Source: Mameliella sp. MMSF_3455
Lineage (GTDB): Bacteria > Pseudomonadota > Alphaproteobacteria > Rhodobacterales > Rhodobacteraceae
NCBI RefSeq assembly: GCF_030733205.1
Contig: NZ_JASHJL010000023.1
Coordinates: 1 to 64,000, forward strand
DNA: 64,000 nucleotides
Reading direction: 5' to 3'
In this document: piece by piece, positions 55,648-64,000 of the stretch
How the letters are laid out: every line of letters begins with the position of its first letter
Position numbering within the stretch: position 1 is the first letter of the stretch
Translations under genes and position numbers: made by a program
The notes under the pieces: generated by a model
Databases searched by the model: none
What the model was told of the DNA's origin: nothing
What the model saw: only the letters and a program-made list of their open reading frames with translations

Positions 55648-56913
55648 TCAGTCCAGCGCGCGCCAGCCGATGTCGCGGCGATGCACGCCCTCGGGCCAGT
55701 CCACGGCATCGACCAGCGCATAGGCGCGGTCGCGGGCCTCCTGCAGGGAGGTGCCACGCGCCGTGGCGTTCAGCACCCGCCCGCCATTGGCCAGCACCTT
55801 GCCGCCCTCGGCCTTGGTCCCGGCGTGAAACATCATGTGGAAACTGTCCTCGGGCAGGGCGTCCAGGCCGCGGATCTCGGTGCCTTTCGCATAGTCGCCG
55901 GGATACCCGTCGGCGGCCATGACCACGGTCATGGCGTGGTCCTCTGCCCATGTGACCTGCGCCTCGGCCAGCCGCCCATCGGCACAGGCATGCATCAGGT
56001 CCAGCGCCTGTGCCCCCAGCCGCAGCATCAGCACCTGGCATTCCGGGTCGCCGAACCGCACGTTGTATTCCACCAGCCGGGGCTGCCCGCTCTCGATCAT
56101 CAGCCCGACATAGAGCACGCCCTGGTAGGGCATCCCGCGCCGGACCATCTCGGCCATCGTCGGGCGCACGATCTCGTCCAGTGCCTTCTGCGTCACGGCC
56201 TCGTCCATGATCGGCGCGGGGGAATAGGCCCCCATGCCGCCGGTATTGGGGCCGGTGTCGCCTTCGCCGATGCGCTTGTGATCCTGCGCGGTGCCGATGG
56301 GCAGGCAGGTCTCGCCATCGACCAGCACGAAAAAGCTCGCCTCTTCGCCACTCATGAATTCCTCGATCACCACCTCGGCGCCCGCGCCGCCAAAGGCGCC
56401 GCCGAACATGTCGTCGACCGCCGCGCAGGCGTCCTCGACGGTTTCGGCGATGATCACGCCCTTGCCCGCGGCAAGCCCGTCGGCCTTGACGACGATGGGC
56501 GCGCCCTGGGCGCGGATATGGTCCTTGGCGGCCTCGGCCTCGGTAAAATGGCCATAGCCCGCGGTGGGGGCATTCACGGCGGCGCAGATCTCCTTGGTAA
56601 AGCTCTTGGAGGCTTCCAGCCGGGCGGCGTCGGCAGAGGGGCCGAAGACAAGGATGCCGGCCTCGCGCAGGCGGTCGGCCACGCCGGCGGCCAACGGTGC
56701 CTCTGGCCCGATGATCACCAGGTCGATGGCGTTTTCGCCGGCGAATTCCGTCACTGCGCCCGGGTCCTCGATGTCCAGCCGCGCGCATTCGGCGATCTGG
56801 GCGATGCCCGCGTTGCCCGGCGCCACGATCAGCTTGTCGCACTTGGGGTTCTGCAGGGTGGCCCAGGCAAGACTGTGTTCGCGGCCGCCACTGCCGAGGA
56901 TGAGAATGTTCAC
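55648..56913 (-). CDS. purD: Phosphoribosylamine-glycine ligase PurD
   Basis: A 421-residue ATP-grasp enzyme of purine synthesis (5-phosphoribosylamine + glycine to GAR). Motifs: LGSGGREHSLAW, VVKADGLAAGKGV, GPNTGGMGAYSPAP and FGDPECQ. It starts with GTG at 56913, seven bases after AAGGAG. Normal length. Divergent from xseA. Confidence 0.95.
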   Translation of the reverse strand: MNILILGSGGREHSLAWATLQNPKCDKLIVAPGNAGIAQIAECARLDIEDPGAVTEFAGENAIDLVIIGPEAPLAAGVADRLREAGILVFGPSADAARLEASKSFTKEICAAVNAPTAGYGHFTEAEAAKDHIRAQGAPIVVKADGLAAGKGVIIAETVEDACAAVDDMFGGAFGGAGAEVVIEEFMSGEEASFFVLVDGETCLPIGTAQDHKRIGEGDTGPNTGGMGAYSPAPIMDEAVTQKALDEIVRPTMAEMVRRGMPYQGVLYVGLMIESGQPRLVEYNVRFGDPECQVLMLRLGAQALDLMHACADGRLAEAQVTWAEDHAMTVVMAADGYPGDYAKGTEIRGLDALPEDSFHMMFHAGTKAEGGKVLANGGRVLNATARGTSLQEARDRAYALVDAVDWPEGVHRRDIGWRALD

Positions 56914-56960
56914 GGGCGCACTCCTTTGCTGGCCGGGTGGACAGGTTGACCCGTCGCGCC

Positions 56961-57000
56961 TCCGGGGATTTGGACCAAGAAGACGCCGGGGGCGTCTTTT
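56961..57000 (+). repeat. Terminator-like dispersed repeat, copy 2
   Basis: TCCGGGGATTTGGACCAAGA at 56961-56980 is followed by AGACGCC-GGG-GGCGTCT and TTTT (56981-57000), a perfect 7-bp stem with a T-tail. It lies in the divergent purD-xseA region, 55 bases before xseA, where no plus-strand gene precedes it. It resembles elements at 34936 and 62014. Confidence 0.55.
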
Positions 57001-57054
57001 CGGGCGGTTGGCCGTCGTTTAAGGTCAGCCGCAGGCAAGAGCAAGCGAGGCGGC

Positions 57055-58596
57055 ATGGACCTGATCGACGACGGACCAGAGGGCAACACGCCGGAATTCA
57101 GTGTCAGCGAGCTTTCGGGCGCGGTGAAACGCGTCATCGAGGGCGAATTCGGCTTTGTCCGGGTGCGCGGCGAGATTGGGCGCGTCAGCCGACCTCGGTC
57201 CGGGCATGTCTACCTGGATCTCAAGGACGACCGTTCCGTGATCTCCGGCGTGATGTGGAAAGGCGTCGCTGCCCGTCTGCAGACCCAGCCCGAAGAGGGG
57301 ATGGAGGTCATCGCCACCGGGCGCCTGACCACCTTTCCCGGCCAGTCGAAATACCAGATCGTCATCGAGGACATCCGACCGGCGGGCGCGGGCGCGCTCA
57401 TGGCGATGCTGGAAAAGCGCAAGGCGATGTTGCAGGCGGAGGGGCTGTTTGCCGCCGAACGCAAGAAACGCCTGCCCTACCTGCCAGAGATCATCGGCGT
57501 CGTGACCTCGCCCAGCGGCGCGGTGATCCGCGACATCCTGCATCGCCTGCGCGAGCGTTTTCCGCGCAAGGTGCTGATCTGGCCGGTGGCGGTGCAAGGC
57601 GCGAAATGCGCACCCGAGGTGGCCCGTGCCATCGAAGGCTTCAACCGCCTGACGCCCGGCGGCGCGCTGCCGCGCCCCGACCTGCTGATCGTCGCGCGCG
57701 GTGGCGGCTCGGTCGAGGATCTCTGGGGCTTCAACGAAGAGGCGGTGGCGCGTGCCGCCGCCGCCTCGGATATTCCGCTGATTTCGGCCGTGGGGCACGA
57801 GACCGACACCACCCTGATCGACTTCGTGTCCGACCGGCGCGCGCCGACGCCCACGGCGGCGGCGGAACTGGCGGTGCCCGTACGCATGGAACTGATCGGC
57901 GCCGTGCGCGATTTCGGCGCCCGGATGGAGCGCGCCATGTCGCAGCGGCTCGAGGTCCGCGGCCAGCGGCTGCGCGATCTGTCCCGCGCCCTGCCGCGCC
58001 CCGAGGAACTGCTGGACGGGCCGCGCCAGAGGCTCGACATCCAGGGGGAACGGCTGCCGCTGGCGCTGTCGCGTTCTGTCGAGCGGCGCAAGTTGCACCT
58101 GTCCGAGACCGCGGGCAGCCTGCGCCCCGGTGTCCTGTCCCGCGCCATCGCGGTGGAACAGCGGCGGCTGGAGGATCGCGGCGCGCGGCTTGGCCCGGCG
58201 CTGGCGCGCCTGGTCAAGGCCCGGCGCGAGGCGCTGGGCCGCCGTGCCGACCGGCTCAGCCCGCGCCAGATCACGCGCGAGATCGCCGTGGGCCGGGAAC
58301 GGCTGGCGGGCCTGACCCGCCGGCTGGACGAGGCCATGACCGCCCGCCAGGGCGAAAAGCGCCGCAAGCTGGACGCGCTCATGCGCCTGCACGAGACGCT
58401 GGGCTACCGCGAGACGCTGCGGCGCGGCTATGCCGTGGTGCGTGGCGATGGCCACCTGGTGATGACCAAGGCCGCCGCCGAGGAGGCCACCGGGCTGGAA
58501 ATCGAATTTGCCGATGGCACGCTAAAGCTTGGCGGGCGTTCCTCACCCCGCAAACCGGCCAAGCCGAAACCGCCCGAACAGGGCAGCCTGTTCTAG
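57055..58596 (+). CDS. xseA: Exodeoxyribonuclease VII large subunit XseA
   Basis: A 513-residue subunit of exonuclease VII, which degrades single-stranded DNA. An N-terminal OB fold (about 12-105), the catalytic domain with VVTSPSGAVIRDI, ARGGGSVEDLWGFNEE and SAVGHETDTTLIDFVSD, and a long coiled-coil C-terminus are visible. The ATG at 57055 is preceded by GAGGCGGC. Confidence 0.95.
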   Translation: MDLIDDGPEGNTPEFSVSELSGAVKRVIEGEFGFVRVRGEIGRVSRPRSGHVYLDLKDDRSVISGVMWKGVAARLQTQPEEGMEVIATGRLTTFPGQSKYQIVIEDIRPAGAGALMAMLEKRKAMLQAEGLFAAERKKRLPYLPEIIGVVTSPSGAVIRDILHRLRERFPRKVLIWPVAVQGAKCAPEVARAIEGFNRLTPGGALPRPDLLIVARGGGSVEDLWGFNEEAVARAAAASDIPLISAVGHETDTTLIDFVSDRRAPTPTAAAELAVPVRMELIGAVRDFGARMERAMSQRLEVRGQRLRDLSRALPRPEELLDGPRQRLDIQGERLPLALSRSVERRKLHLSETAGSLRPGVLSRAIAVEQRRLEDRGARLGPALARLVKARREALGRRADRLSPRQITREIAVGRERLAGLTRRLDEAMTARQGEKRRKLDALMRLHETLGYRETLRRGYAVVRGDGHLVMTKAAAEEATGLEIEFADGTLKLGGRSSPRKPAKPKPPEQGSLF

Positions 58597-58697
58597 CGCC
58601 GAACCTTCATTCTGCGTCACAACCGCCCGCAGGCTTTCCTTTTCTTCTGCACTCGCATAGGATTCGCTGCATTGCACCAATGTCGGGGAGGGCACCT

Positions 58698-59234
58698 GTG
58701 GCCGAGAGTGAAAAACCGCTTCTGATCAAGCGTTACGCCAGCCGGCGGCTCTACAACACCGAGACCTCCGACTATGTCACGCTCGAGGACATCGCCGGGT
58801 TCATCCGTGACGGGCGCGACGTCCAGATCGTCGACCTGAAGTCCGGCGACGACCTGACCCGGCAATACCTGCTGCAGATTGTGGCCGAGCACGAAAGCAA
58901 GGGCCAGAGCGTCCTGCCGATCAATGTGCTGACCGACCTTGTGCGCAGCTATACCACCCAGGCCACCAGCGCCGTGCCGCAGTTCCTGGCCGCCAGCTTC
59001 GAGATGTTCCGCGACAGCCAGTCGAAGTGGTTCGAGAACGTCAATTCCATGAACCCGATGGCCAAGGGCTTCGAGGCGATGCAGGCCCAGCAAGAGGCCT
59101 TCCTCAAGGCGATGGGCGGGCAGCTTCCCGGCGAGGACGGGGAAAAGCCTTCCAAGGAAAGCAAGGAAGACCTCGAGACCATAAAGAAGCAGCTGTCCGA
59201 CCTGCAGAACAAGCTGTCCAAGCTCGACAAGTAA
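58698..59234 (+). CDS. phaR: Polyhydroxyalkanoate synthesis repressor PhaR
   Basis: A 178-residue regulator. N-terminal DNA- and PHA-binding domain IKRYASRRLYNTETSDYVTL, then the PHB-accumulation domain and a charged coiled-coil tail. PhaR represses phasin and synthase genes until PHB granules titrate it. The GTG at 58698 is seven bases after GGGGAGGG; an ATG 18 bases upstream is possible but lacks a ribosome site. phaC and phaP are not in the window. Confidence 0.92.
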   Translation: MAESEKPLLIKRYASRRLYNTETSDYVTLEDIAGFIRDGRDVQIVDLKSGDDLTRQYLLQIVAEHESKGQSVLPINVLTDLVRSYTTQATSAVPQFLAASFEMFRDSQSKWFENVNSMNPMAKGFEAMQAQQEAFLKAMGGQLPGEDGEKPSKESKEDLETIKKQLSDLQNKLSKLDK

Positions 59235-59237
59235 TCC

Positions 59238-59258
59238 GCCGGGCAGAGGGCGCCCGGC
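59238..59258. terminator. Hairpin between phaR and the DegT-type gene
   Basis: GCCGGGC (59238-59244) pairs perfectly with GCCCGGC (59252-59258) over a seven-base loop, between two converging genes. There is no T-run, so the call is moderate. Confidence 0.45.
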
Positions 59259-59306
59259 CACCGTCCCCCATGTCAGGGAGGTGACCGGGGCGCCGGCTCA
59301 CCCGCC

Positions 59307-60512
59307 TCAGGTGCCGTAGGCGCGTTGCGGCGCGGTGGCCGTTTCTGCCGCGCGGGTCAGCACGGCGGCCACGGCATCGCAGTCCGTGAGTGAGAGGCGG
59401 GCAGGCAGGCGGGTGTCGCAGGCGCGCATCAACATCGCGCGGGTCCGCGGCAATTCGGGCATCTCGGGCAGGAACTGCCAGTTCCAGTAGGCGCGGGCAT
59501 TGTCGCGGCTCAGGCCAAAGACCTGCACCTTGACGCCCTCGGCCTCGGCGGCATCGACAAAGGCACGCACTTCGGCGTCGCTCATGCCGCACAGGTTGAA
59601 CTGCAGCGAATCCGGCGCGCGTTCCTCGGGCGCCAGTTTCGCGGGAACCTCGATCCAGGGGCTCTGATCGATCCGTGCCGCGACATGGTCATGGTTGCGG
59701 CGCCCGTCCGTCACACGCCGGTCGATATGCGGCAACTGCGGTCGGATCACCGCCGCCGAGAGGTTCGACATGCGCAGGTTGTACAGCGGCAACCGGTTCT
59801 GCCAGCGGGCAAAGGCCTCTTCCAGTTCGGCGGTATTGTCGCCCGCGCGCAGGTGCTTTTTCCAGGCGTGCTCGTAGGCGCCCGACAGGATCACGGCGCG
59901 GGCCACCAGGTCGGCGTCATCGGTCACCAGAATGCCGCCTTCGCCGGCATTCACCAGCTTGTAGCTCTGAAAGCTGAAACAGCCGACACGGCCCAGAGTG
60001 CCGATCTTGCGCCCGTGCCAGGTGGTGCCCAGGGAATGCGCCGCATCCTCGATCACCGGCACACAGGCCTCGGTGCACAGGGCCAGGATCGCGTCCATGT
60101 CCGAGGTATGGCCGCGCATGTGGCTGACGATGACCGCCTGAACGCCGGGCAGGCGGGCGGCGAAATCCTTCATGTCGATGCGATAGTCCTCGCCCACTTC
60201 GCAGAGCACCGGCACCAGTCCCGCGTGCACGATGGACGAAGGCACGGCAGCAAAGGTGAAGCCGGGGATCATGACGCGCGCGCCCTTCGGCAGGTCCAGC
60301 GCCTCCAGCGACAGGAACAGCGCCGCCGAGCAGCTCGACACCGCAAGCGCGTATTTCACGCCCATGAACTCTGCGAATTCGCGTTCCAGCAGGGCGACGG
60401 GCGCATCCTCGGGGGCGGTGTAGCGGAACAGGTCGCCGGACTGCAAAAGGCGGTCGATCTCGGCGCGGGCCTCGGCCGGGATCGGCTCGGCATCGTGCAT
60501 GTTCGGAAGCAT
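59307..60512 (-). CDS. DegT/DnrJ/EryC1/StrS-type aminotransferase
   Basis: A 401-residue PLP enzyme of the sugar-aminotransferase family. Motifs: PGFTFAA, VIEDAAHSLGTTW and the cofactor lysine in SFQSYKLVNAGEGGIL. The family makes amino sugars for surface polysaccharides and antibiotics, but no glycosyl genes are nearby, so the substrate is unknown. Transcribed alone toward phaR. The 185-bp region upstream has AT-rich promoter-like sequence but no gene; it also holds an inverted repeat CGGATCCC/GGGATCCG at 60600-60662. Confidence 0.83.
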   Translation of the reverse strand: MLPNMHDAEPIPAEARAEIDRLLQSGDLFRYTAPEDAPVALLEREFAEFMGVKYALAVSSCSAALFLSLEALDLPKGARVMIPGFTFAAVPSSIVHAGLVPVLCEVGEDYRIDMKDFAARLPGVQAVIVSHMRGHTSDMDAILALCTEACVPVIEDAAHSLGTTWHGRKIGTLGRVGCFSFQSYKLVNAGEGGILVTDDADLVARAVILSGAYEHAWKKHLRAGDNTAELEEAFARWQNRLPLYNLRMSNLSAAVIRPQLPHIDRRVTDGRRNHDHVAARIDQSPWIEVPAKLAPEERAPDSLQFNLCGMSDAEVRAFVDAAEAEGVKVQVFGLSRDNARAYWNWQFLPEMPELPRTRAMLMRACDTRLPARLSLTDCDAVAAVLTRAAETATAPQRAYGT

Positions 60513-60697
60513 GTTTTCAAAATCCTGAAGCTCGGTTTTCGAAAATGTAAATCAGTTAAGGGTCTGAGGAAAGCCCCAAAGCGTCGCATTCCGCCGGGCC
60601 GGATCCCTGCGACGCCGCGTTTTCCGCAGCCGAAACCGCGCCGGACCCTGTCACGGGATCCGATCGGCTCGTCCGGATTGCCAGGGTAATCGCCGGG

Positions 60698-61999
60698 CTA
60701 CAGTCCCAGACGGTCGCGCATCGCGTACCAGGTCATCGCCAGCACCAGCAGCGGCGACCGGAACGCCGGCCCGCCGGGAAAGGCGGGGCTGGGCAGGGCG
60801 GCGAAAGCGTCGAACCCCGCCGATTGCCCGCGCACCGCCTCGGCCATCAGCTTGCCGGCCTGCACCGCGTTGCCCACCCCGTGCCCGGAATAGCCAGAGG
60901 CCGACAGCACGTTCGGGGCCAGCCGCGCCAGGTGCGGCAGGCGTTTCATGGTGATCGCCAGCGTCCCGCCCCAGGCATGGGTCAGCTCCACGTCGCGCAG
61001 ATGCGGAAAGATCTCCAGCATCGGTTTGCGCACCGTCGCGCGGATGTCCGCGGGGAACCTGTAGCCATAACTCTCGCCCCCCCCGAACAACAGCCGCCCG
61101 TCCGGCGACAGGCGGAAATAGTTGACGACGAAACGGTCGTCGGACACGGCGATCTCTTCCGTCAAGACCCGCGCGGCCTCCGCCCCCAGCGGCTCCGTCG
61201 CCACGACGAAGTTGTTGATTGGCATGACCCGCGCGGCCACCTGCCGGTCCAGCCCGCCCAGGTAACCGTTGCAGCCCAGCACAAGGTGATCCGCCACCAC
61301 GCGCCCGGCCTCGGTCTGCACGGTCACGCTCTTGCCCTGCCGGATATGATGCACATGGCTGCGCTCGTGGATCCGTGCCCCGGCCGCCTCGGCCGCCCGG
61401 GCCAGACCCAGCGCCAGCTTGAGCGGGTTCAGATGGGCCGCCCCCCGGTCCAGCACCCCGCCGCGATAGGCGGGCGAGGGGCAGAGCGCGGCAAATCCGT
61501 CCCGGTCCAGCACCTCGAGCCCATAGCCGTACTGCCGCGCCATGTGGTCCGCGTAGTCGTGCAACTCGCGCACCGAACCGTCCGAAGACCCGGCCCAGGC
61601 GATCCCCGCGCGCAGGTCGCAGTCGATGCCGTGCCGCGCCGCCAGGTCCCGCACCAGCGCCTTGGCCTCCTCGCCCAGCTGCCAGAACCGGCGCGCGTCG
61701 TCGCGTCCCACCATCTTCTCCAGCTTGACCTGATCCTGCCGCTGCCCGCTGCCCAACTGCCCGCCGTTCCGCCCCGAGGCGCCGAACCCGACCCGGTGCG
61801 CCTCGACCAGCGCCACGTCCAGCCCGGCCTCCGCCAGGTGCAGCGCCGCCGAAAGGCCGGTGAACCCGCCCCCCACCACGCAGACATCCGCGCGCACCTC
61901 GCCTTTCAGCACCGGGTAAGGCGGCAACTCCGGCGTCACCGAGGCATACCAGCTCTCGGGATATTCCCCGCGTCGGTCATTGGAAAACAGCAGGTTCAC
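60698..61999 (-). CDS. FAD-dependent amine oxidase, PuuB-like
   Basis: A 433-residue DAO-fold flavoprotein with an FAD motif VCVVGGGFTGLSAALHLAEA, the segment GASGRNGGQLGSGQRQDQ and C-terminal SGYSGHGVGNAVQAGKL, as in gamma-glutamylputrescine oxidase. It follows a glutamine-synthetase-like gene, as puuB follows puuA functionally. The GTG at 61999 has GAGGTG before it. I infer oxidation of gamma-glutamylated polyamines. Confidence 0.85.
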   Translation of the reverse strand: MNLLFSNDRRGEYPESWYASVTPELPPYPVLKGEVRADVCVVGGGFTGLSAALHLAEAGLDVALVEAHRVGFGASGRNGGQLGSGQRQDQVKLEKMVGRDDARRFWQLGEEAKALVRDLAARHGIDCDLRAGIAWAGSSDGSVRELHDYADHMARQYGYGLEVLDRDGFAALCPSPAYRGGVLDRGAAHLNPLKLALGLARAAEAAGARIHERSHVHHIRQGKSVTVQTEAGRVVADHLVLGCNGYLGGLDRQVAARVMPINNFVVATEPLGAEAARVLTEEIAVSDDRFVVNYFRLSPDGRLLFGGGESYGYRFPADIRATVRKPMLEIFPHLRDVELTHAWGGTLAITMKRLPHLARLAPNVLSASGYSGHGVGNAVQAGKLMAEAVRGQSAGFDAFAALPSPAFPGGPAFRSPLLVLAMTWYAMRDRLGL

Positions 62000-62013
62000 G
62001 CCGCACCTCGTGG

Positions 62014-62059
62014 CTTCTTCTTTGCAGAAATACTCCGGGGGTTTGGGGGCAGAGCCCCC
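62014..62059 (-). repeat. Terminator-like dispersed repeat, copy 3
   Basis: Read on the minus strand: GGGGGC-TCT-GCCCCC hairpin, then AAACCCCCGGAGTATTTC and TGCAAAGAAGAAG. It lies between the PuuA-like stop and the PuuB-like start, ending 14 bases upstream of the latter. The CCCCGGAGTATTT core matches copies at 34936 and 56961. Confidence 0.6.
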
Positions 62060-62099
62060 ATTCCGCCAACCTGCGCGCGCGTCAGCGCGCACCGCCGGA

Positions 62100-63473
62100 T
62101 CACACGTTCAGCAGCAGGTGCTCGCGCTCCCAGGGAGAGATCACCTGCAGGAATTCCTCGTATTCCGTGCGCTTGACGATGGAATAGACCCGCGCGAATT
62201 CCGGCCCCAGCACCTCGTGCAGGGCCGTGGCCCCGTCGAAGACGTCCAGCGCCTGGCCCAGGACGCGGGGAATGTCGCCTTCGCCCTCGTAGGCATCGCC
62301 GCGGAACTGCTTGGACGGGCGCCGCTCTTCCATCAGCCCCAGGTAGCCGCAGGCCAGCGAGGCCGCGATGCCCAGGTAGGGGTTGCAGTCCATCCCCGCC
62401 AGCCGGTTCTCCACCCGCCGCGCGTCGGGGCCGGACAGGGGGATGCGGATGCCGGTCGTGCGGTTGTCGCGCCCCCATTCCAGGTTGATCGGGGCCGCAT
62501 GGTCCTTCACGTAGCGCCGGTAGGAATTCACATAGGGCGCCAGCACCGCGATGGCCGAGGGAAGATGCGCCTGCAACCCGCCGATGAAGTGGTAGAAGGC
62601 ATCCGTTTCCCCGCCCTGCGGACCGGAAAACAGGTTCTGCCCGGTCGCCAGGTCCAGCACCGAATGGTGGATATGCATGGCACTGCCCGGCTCGTCGGCG
62701 ATGGGCTTGGCCATGAAGGTGGCGAAACAGTCGTGGCGCAGCGCCGCCTCGCGGATCAACCGCTTGAAATAGAACACCTCGTCCGCCAGCTTGACCGGCG
62801 AGCCGTGCCGCAGGTTGATCTCCAGCTGGCCGGCGCCGCCCTCCTGCGTGATGCCGTCGATCTCGAACCCCTGCGCCTCGGCGAAATCGTAGATGTCGTC
62901 GATGACCGGGCCGAACTCGTCCACGGCAGTCATCGAATAGGCCTGGCGCGCCGCGGCGGGGCGCCCGGAACGTCCCATCATCGGTTCGATGTCCTTGGCC
63001 GGGTCGACGTTGCGCGCCACCAGGTAGAATTCCATCTCCGGCGCCACCACCGGCTTCCAGCCCTGCGCCTCATACAGCGCGACCACGCGCTGCAACACGT
63101 TGCGCGGGCTGAAGGGCACCGGCTCGCCATGCCGGTCAAAGGCGTCGTGGATCACCTGAAGGGTCCAGTCGCCGGTCCAGGGGGCGGCGGTGGCGGTGGT
63201 CATGTCCGGTTTCAGGATCATGTCCCGTTCGATGAACCCCTCGTCCGAGGCGGCCTCGCCCCAGTCGCCGGTGATGGTCTGGAAGAAGATCGAATCCGGC
63301 AGGTGGAAATAGCCCATCCGGGCGAATTTCGACGCCGGCACCGCCTTGCCCCGCGCGATCCCCGGCAGGTCCGAGACGATGCATTCGACCTCGTCCAGGC
63401 GGCGCCCCTCCAGGTAGGCGCGGGCCGGTTCGGGCAGGGTTTCGGTCCAGTCTCTCGGGGCACTCGTGTCCAC
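62100..63473 (-). CDS. Glutamine-synthetase-family gamma-glutamylpolyamine synthetase, PuuA-like
   Basis: A 457-residue GS-family ATPase. Motifs PEMEFYLV, GAGQLEINLRH, AMHIHHSVL and the phosphate-binding NRTTGIRIPL are present. The adenylylation-site tyrosine region of true GlnA is not seen. In E. coli PuuA joins glutamate to putrescine. Gene context (PuuB-like, glutamine amidotransferase) supports a polyamine or amine substrate. Confidence 0.87.
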   Translation of the reverse strand: MDTSAPRDWTETLPEPARAYLEGRRLDEVECIVSDLPGIARGKAVPASKFARMGYFHLPDSIFFQTITGDWGEAASDEGFIERDMILKPDMTTATAAPWTGDWTLQVIHDAFDRHGEPVPFSPRNVLQRVVALYEAQGWKPVVAPEMEFYLVARNVDPAKDIEPMMGRSGRPAAARQAYSMTAVDEFGPVIDDIYDFAEAQGFEIDGITQEGGAGQLEINLRHGSPVKLADEVFYFKRLIREAALRHDCFATFMAKPIADEPGSAMHIHHSVLDLATGQNLFSGPQGGETDAFYHFIGGLQAHLPSAIAVLAPYVNSYRRYVKDHAAPINLEWGRDNRTTGIRIPLSGPDARRVENRLAGMDCNPYLGIAASLACGYLGLMEERRPSKQFRGDAYEGEGDIPRVLGQALDVFDGATALHEVLGPEFARVYSIVKRTEYEEFLQVISPWEREHLLLNV

Positions 63474-63490
63474 GGGGTGTCCTTTGCGTT

Positions 63491-64000
63491 TCAGGCGGCG
63501 CTTTCCGGCAGCCGCTTGTGTTTCAGGAAATAAATCAGGTCGTCGATCAACTCGGCACTGTCCAGAGGCGCATCCAGCCCCGCCTCGGCCTCATGCAGGA
63601 TCTCGTCCGGCACCACGCCGGGGCCGCGCGTGTCCAGCAGCCCCTTGGTAAAGGCGCGGTCGAACTCGGGATGCGGCTGCACCGTGTAGGCCTTGCCCGG
63701 ATAGAGCAGGGCGGCATGGCGGCAGAAGTCATTGCCGGCCAGCGTCACGGCGCCCTCGGGCGGCTCTGTCACCTGATCCTGGTGCCAGGCCATGACGGTT
63801 CTCGGCCCGCGTCCCTCGAAGTCATAGGTCTGCGGTCCGACCGCCCAGCCGCCGGGATACTTGACCGCCGTCCCTCCCAGCGCCTGCGCGATCACCTGGT
63901 GTCCGAAACAGATCCCCACCAGCGGCCGCTCCGCCGCGACGATCTGGCGGATCAATTCCTCCAGCGGTGCCAGCCAGGCGTGGTCCTCGTAGACCCCGTG
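63491..64000 (-). CDS. Class I glutamine amidotransferase (5' end outside window)
   Basis: The C-terminal 169 residues of a class I glutamine amidotransferase. The nucleophile Cys is in VGICFGHQVIAQALGG, the His-Glu pair in VQPHPEF. It is of the GuaA-like amidotransferase type, not the PuuD hydrolase type, yet lies 17 bases upstream of the PuuA-like gene and so probably serves the same pathway by cleaving gamma-glutamyl products. The start lies beyond base 64000. Confidence 0.85.
   Translation of the reverse strand, partial: HGVYEDHAWLAPLEELIRQIVAAERPLVGICFGHQVIAQALGGTAVKYPGGWAVGPQTYDFEGRGPRTVMAWHQDQVTEPPEGAVTLAGNDFCRHAALLYPGKAYTVQPHPEFDRAFTKGLLDTRGPGVVPDEILHEAEAGLDAPLDSAELIDDLIYFLKHKRLPESAA

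Noticed and set aside
63491-64000. PuuD (gamma-glutamyl-GABA hydrolase)
   Set aside because: The nucleophile motif is ICFGHQ with VQPHPEF, typical of GuaA-type amidotransferases, not PuuD.

Overview
High-GC alphaproteobacterial chromosome, most likely Rhodobacterales (Roseobacter group). Signs are a histidine tRNA without G-1 and with A73, a PhaR regulator, RpoH, a glycerol ABC operon of the GlpSTPQUV type, DUF2842 and DUF6524-like proteins, and a dispersed CCCCGGAG-TATTT repeat. Identifications are from reading translated sequence; no database search was run.

Layout. 1-4.2 kb: end of an aerobic benzoyl-CoA (box) cluster, with a tiny four-cysteine Fe-S protein, BoxA, a thioesterase, the BoxR regulator and a thiolase-like enzyme. 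4.3 kb: tRNA-His. 4.4-14.7 kb: glycerol regulon, with divergent glpR, GlpR-type operator repeats, then glpD-glpS-glpT-glpP-glpQ-glpU-glpV-glpK. The ABC importer brings in glycerol, GlpK phosphorylates it and GlpD oxidises glycerol-3-phosphate.

14.7-33.7 kb: the most unusual part, an apparently undescribed catabolic island. It has a complete CUT1-type ABC importer, five SnoaL-like genes carrying nine SnoaL-type modules, two histidinol-dehydrogenase-like enzymes outside any histidine operon, an SDR, a LacI regulator, a double cupin, a MetE-like zinc enzyme, an alpha/beta hydrolase, an RraA-like enzyme and an amidase. Three near-identical 17-bp LacI-type sites (TTGCAAWCGTATKCATK) lie in three separate promoter regions and tie the island together. 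The substrate is unknown.

33.8-45 kb: an HpaR-like MarR regulator, an aromatic amino acid decarboxylase-like enzyme behind a 705-bp gap, a small membrane protein and an RluD-like pseudouridine synthase with interlocked start codons, a DUF4386-like protein, rpoH with a rich regulatory region, a secreted leucine-rich-repeat protein, a Gfo/Idh/MocA oxidoreductase, a TonB-dependent receptor and a quinone oxidoreductase. 45-50.6 kb: a PraR-like regulator, hisN, an 8-oxoguanine-deaminase-like amidohydrolase, a CAP-domain lipoprotein, a DUF6524-like protein, purA and a DUF2842 protein. 50.6-51.6 kb: gene-poor, lower-GC patch with a transposase remnant.

51.6-64 kb: a very acidic 728-residue protein, thiN, a drug/metabolite transporter, purD, xseA, phaR, a DegT-type aminotransferase, and an operon running off the right edge (class I glutamine amidotransferase, PuuA-like, PuuB-like) that probably degrades polyamines by gamma-glutamylation.
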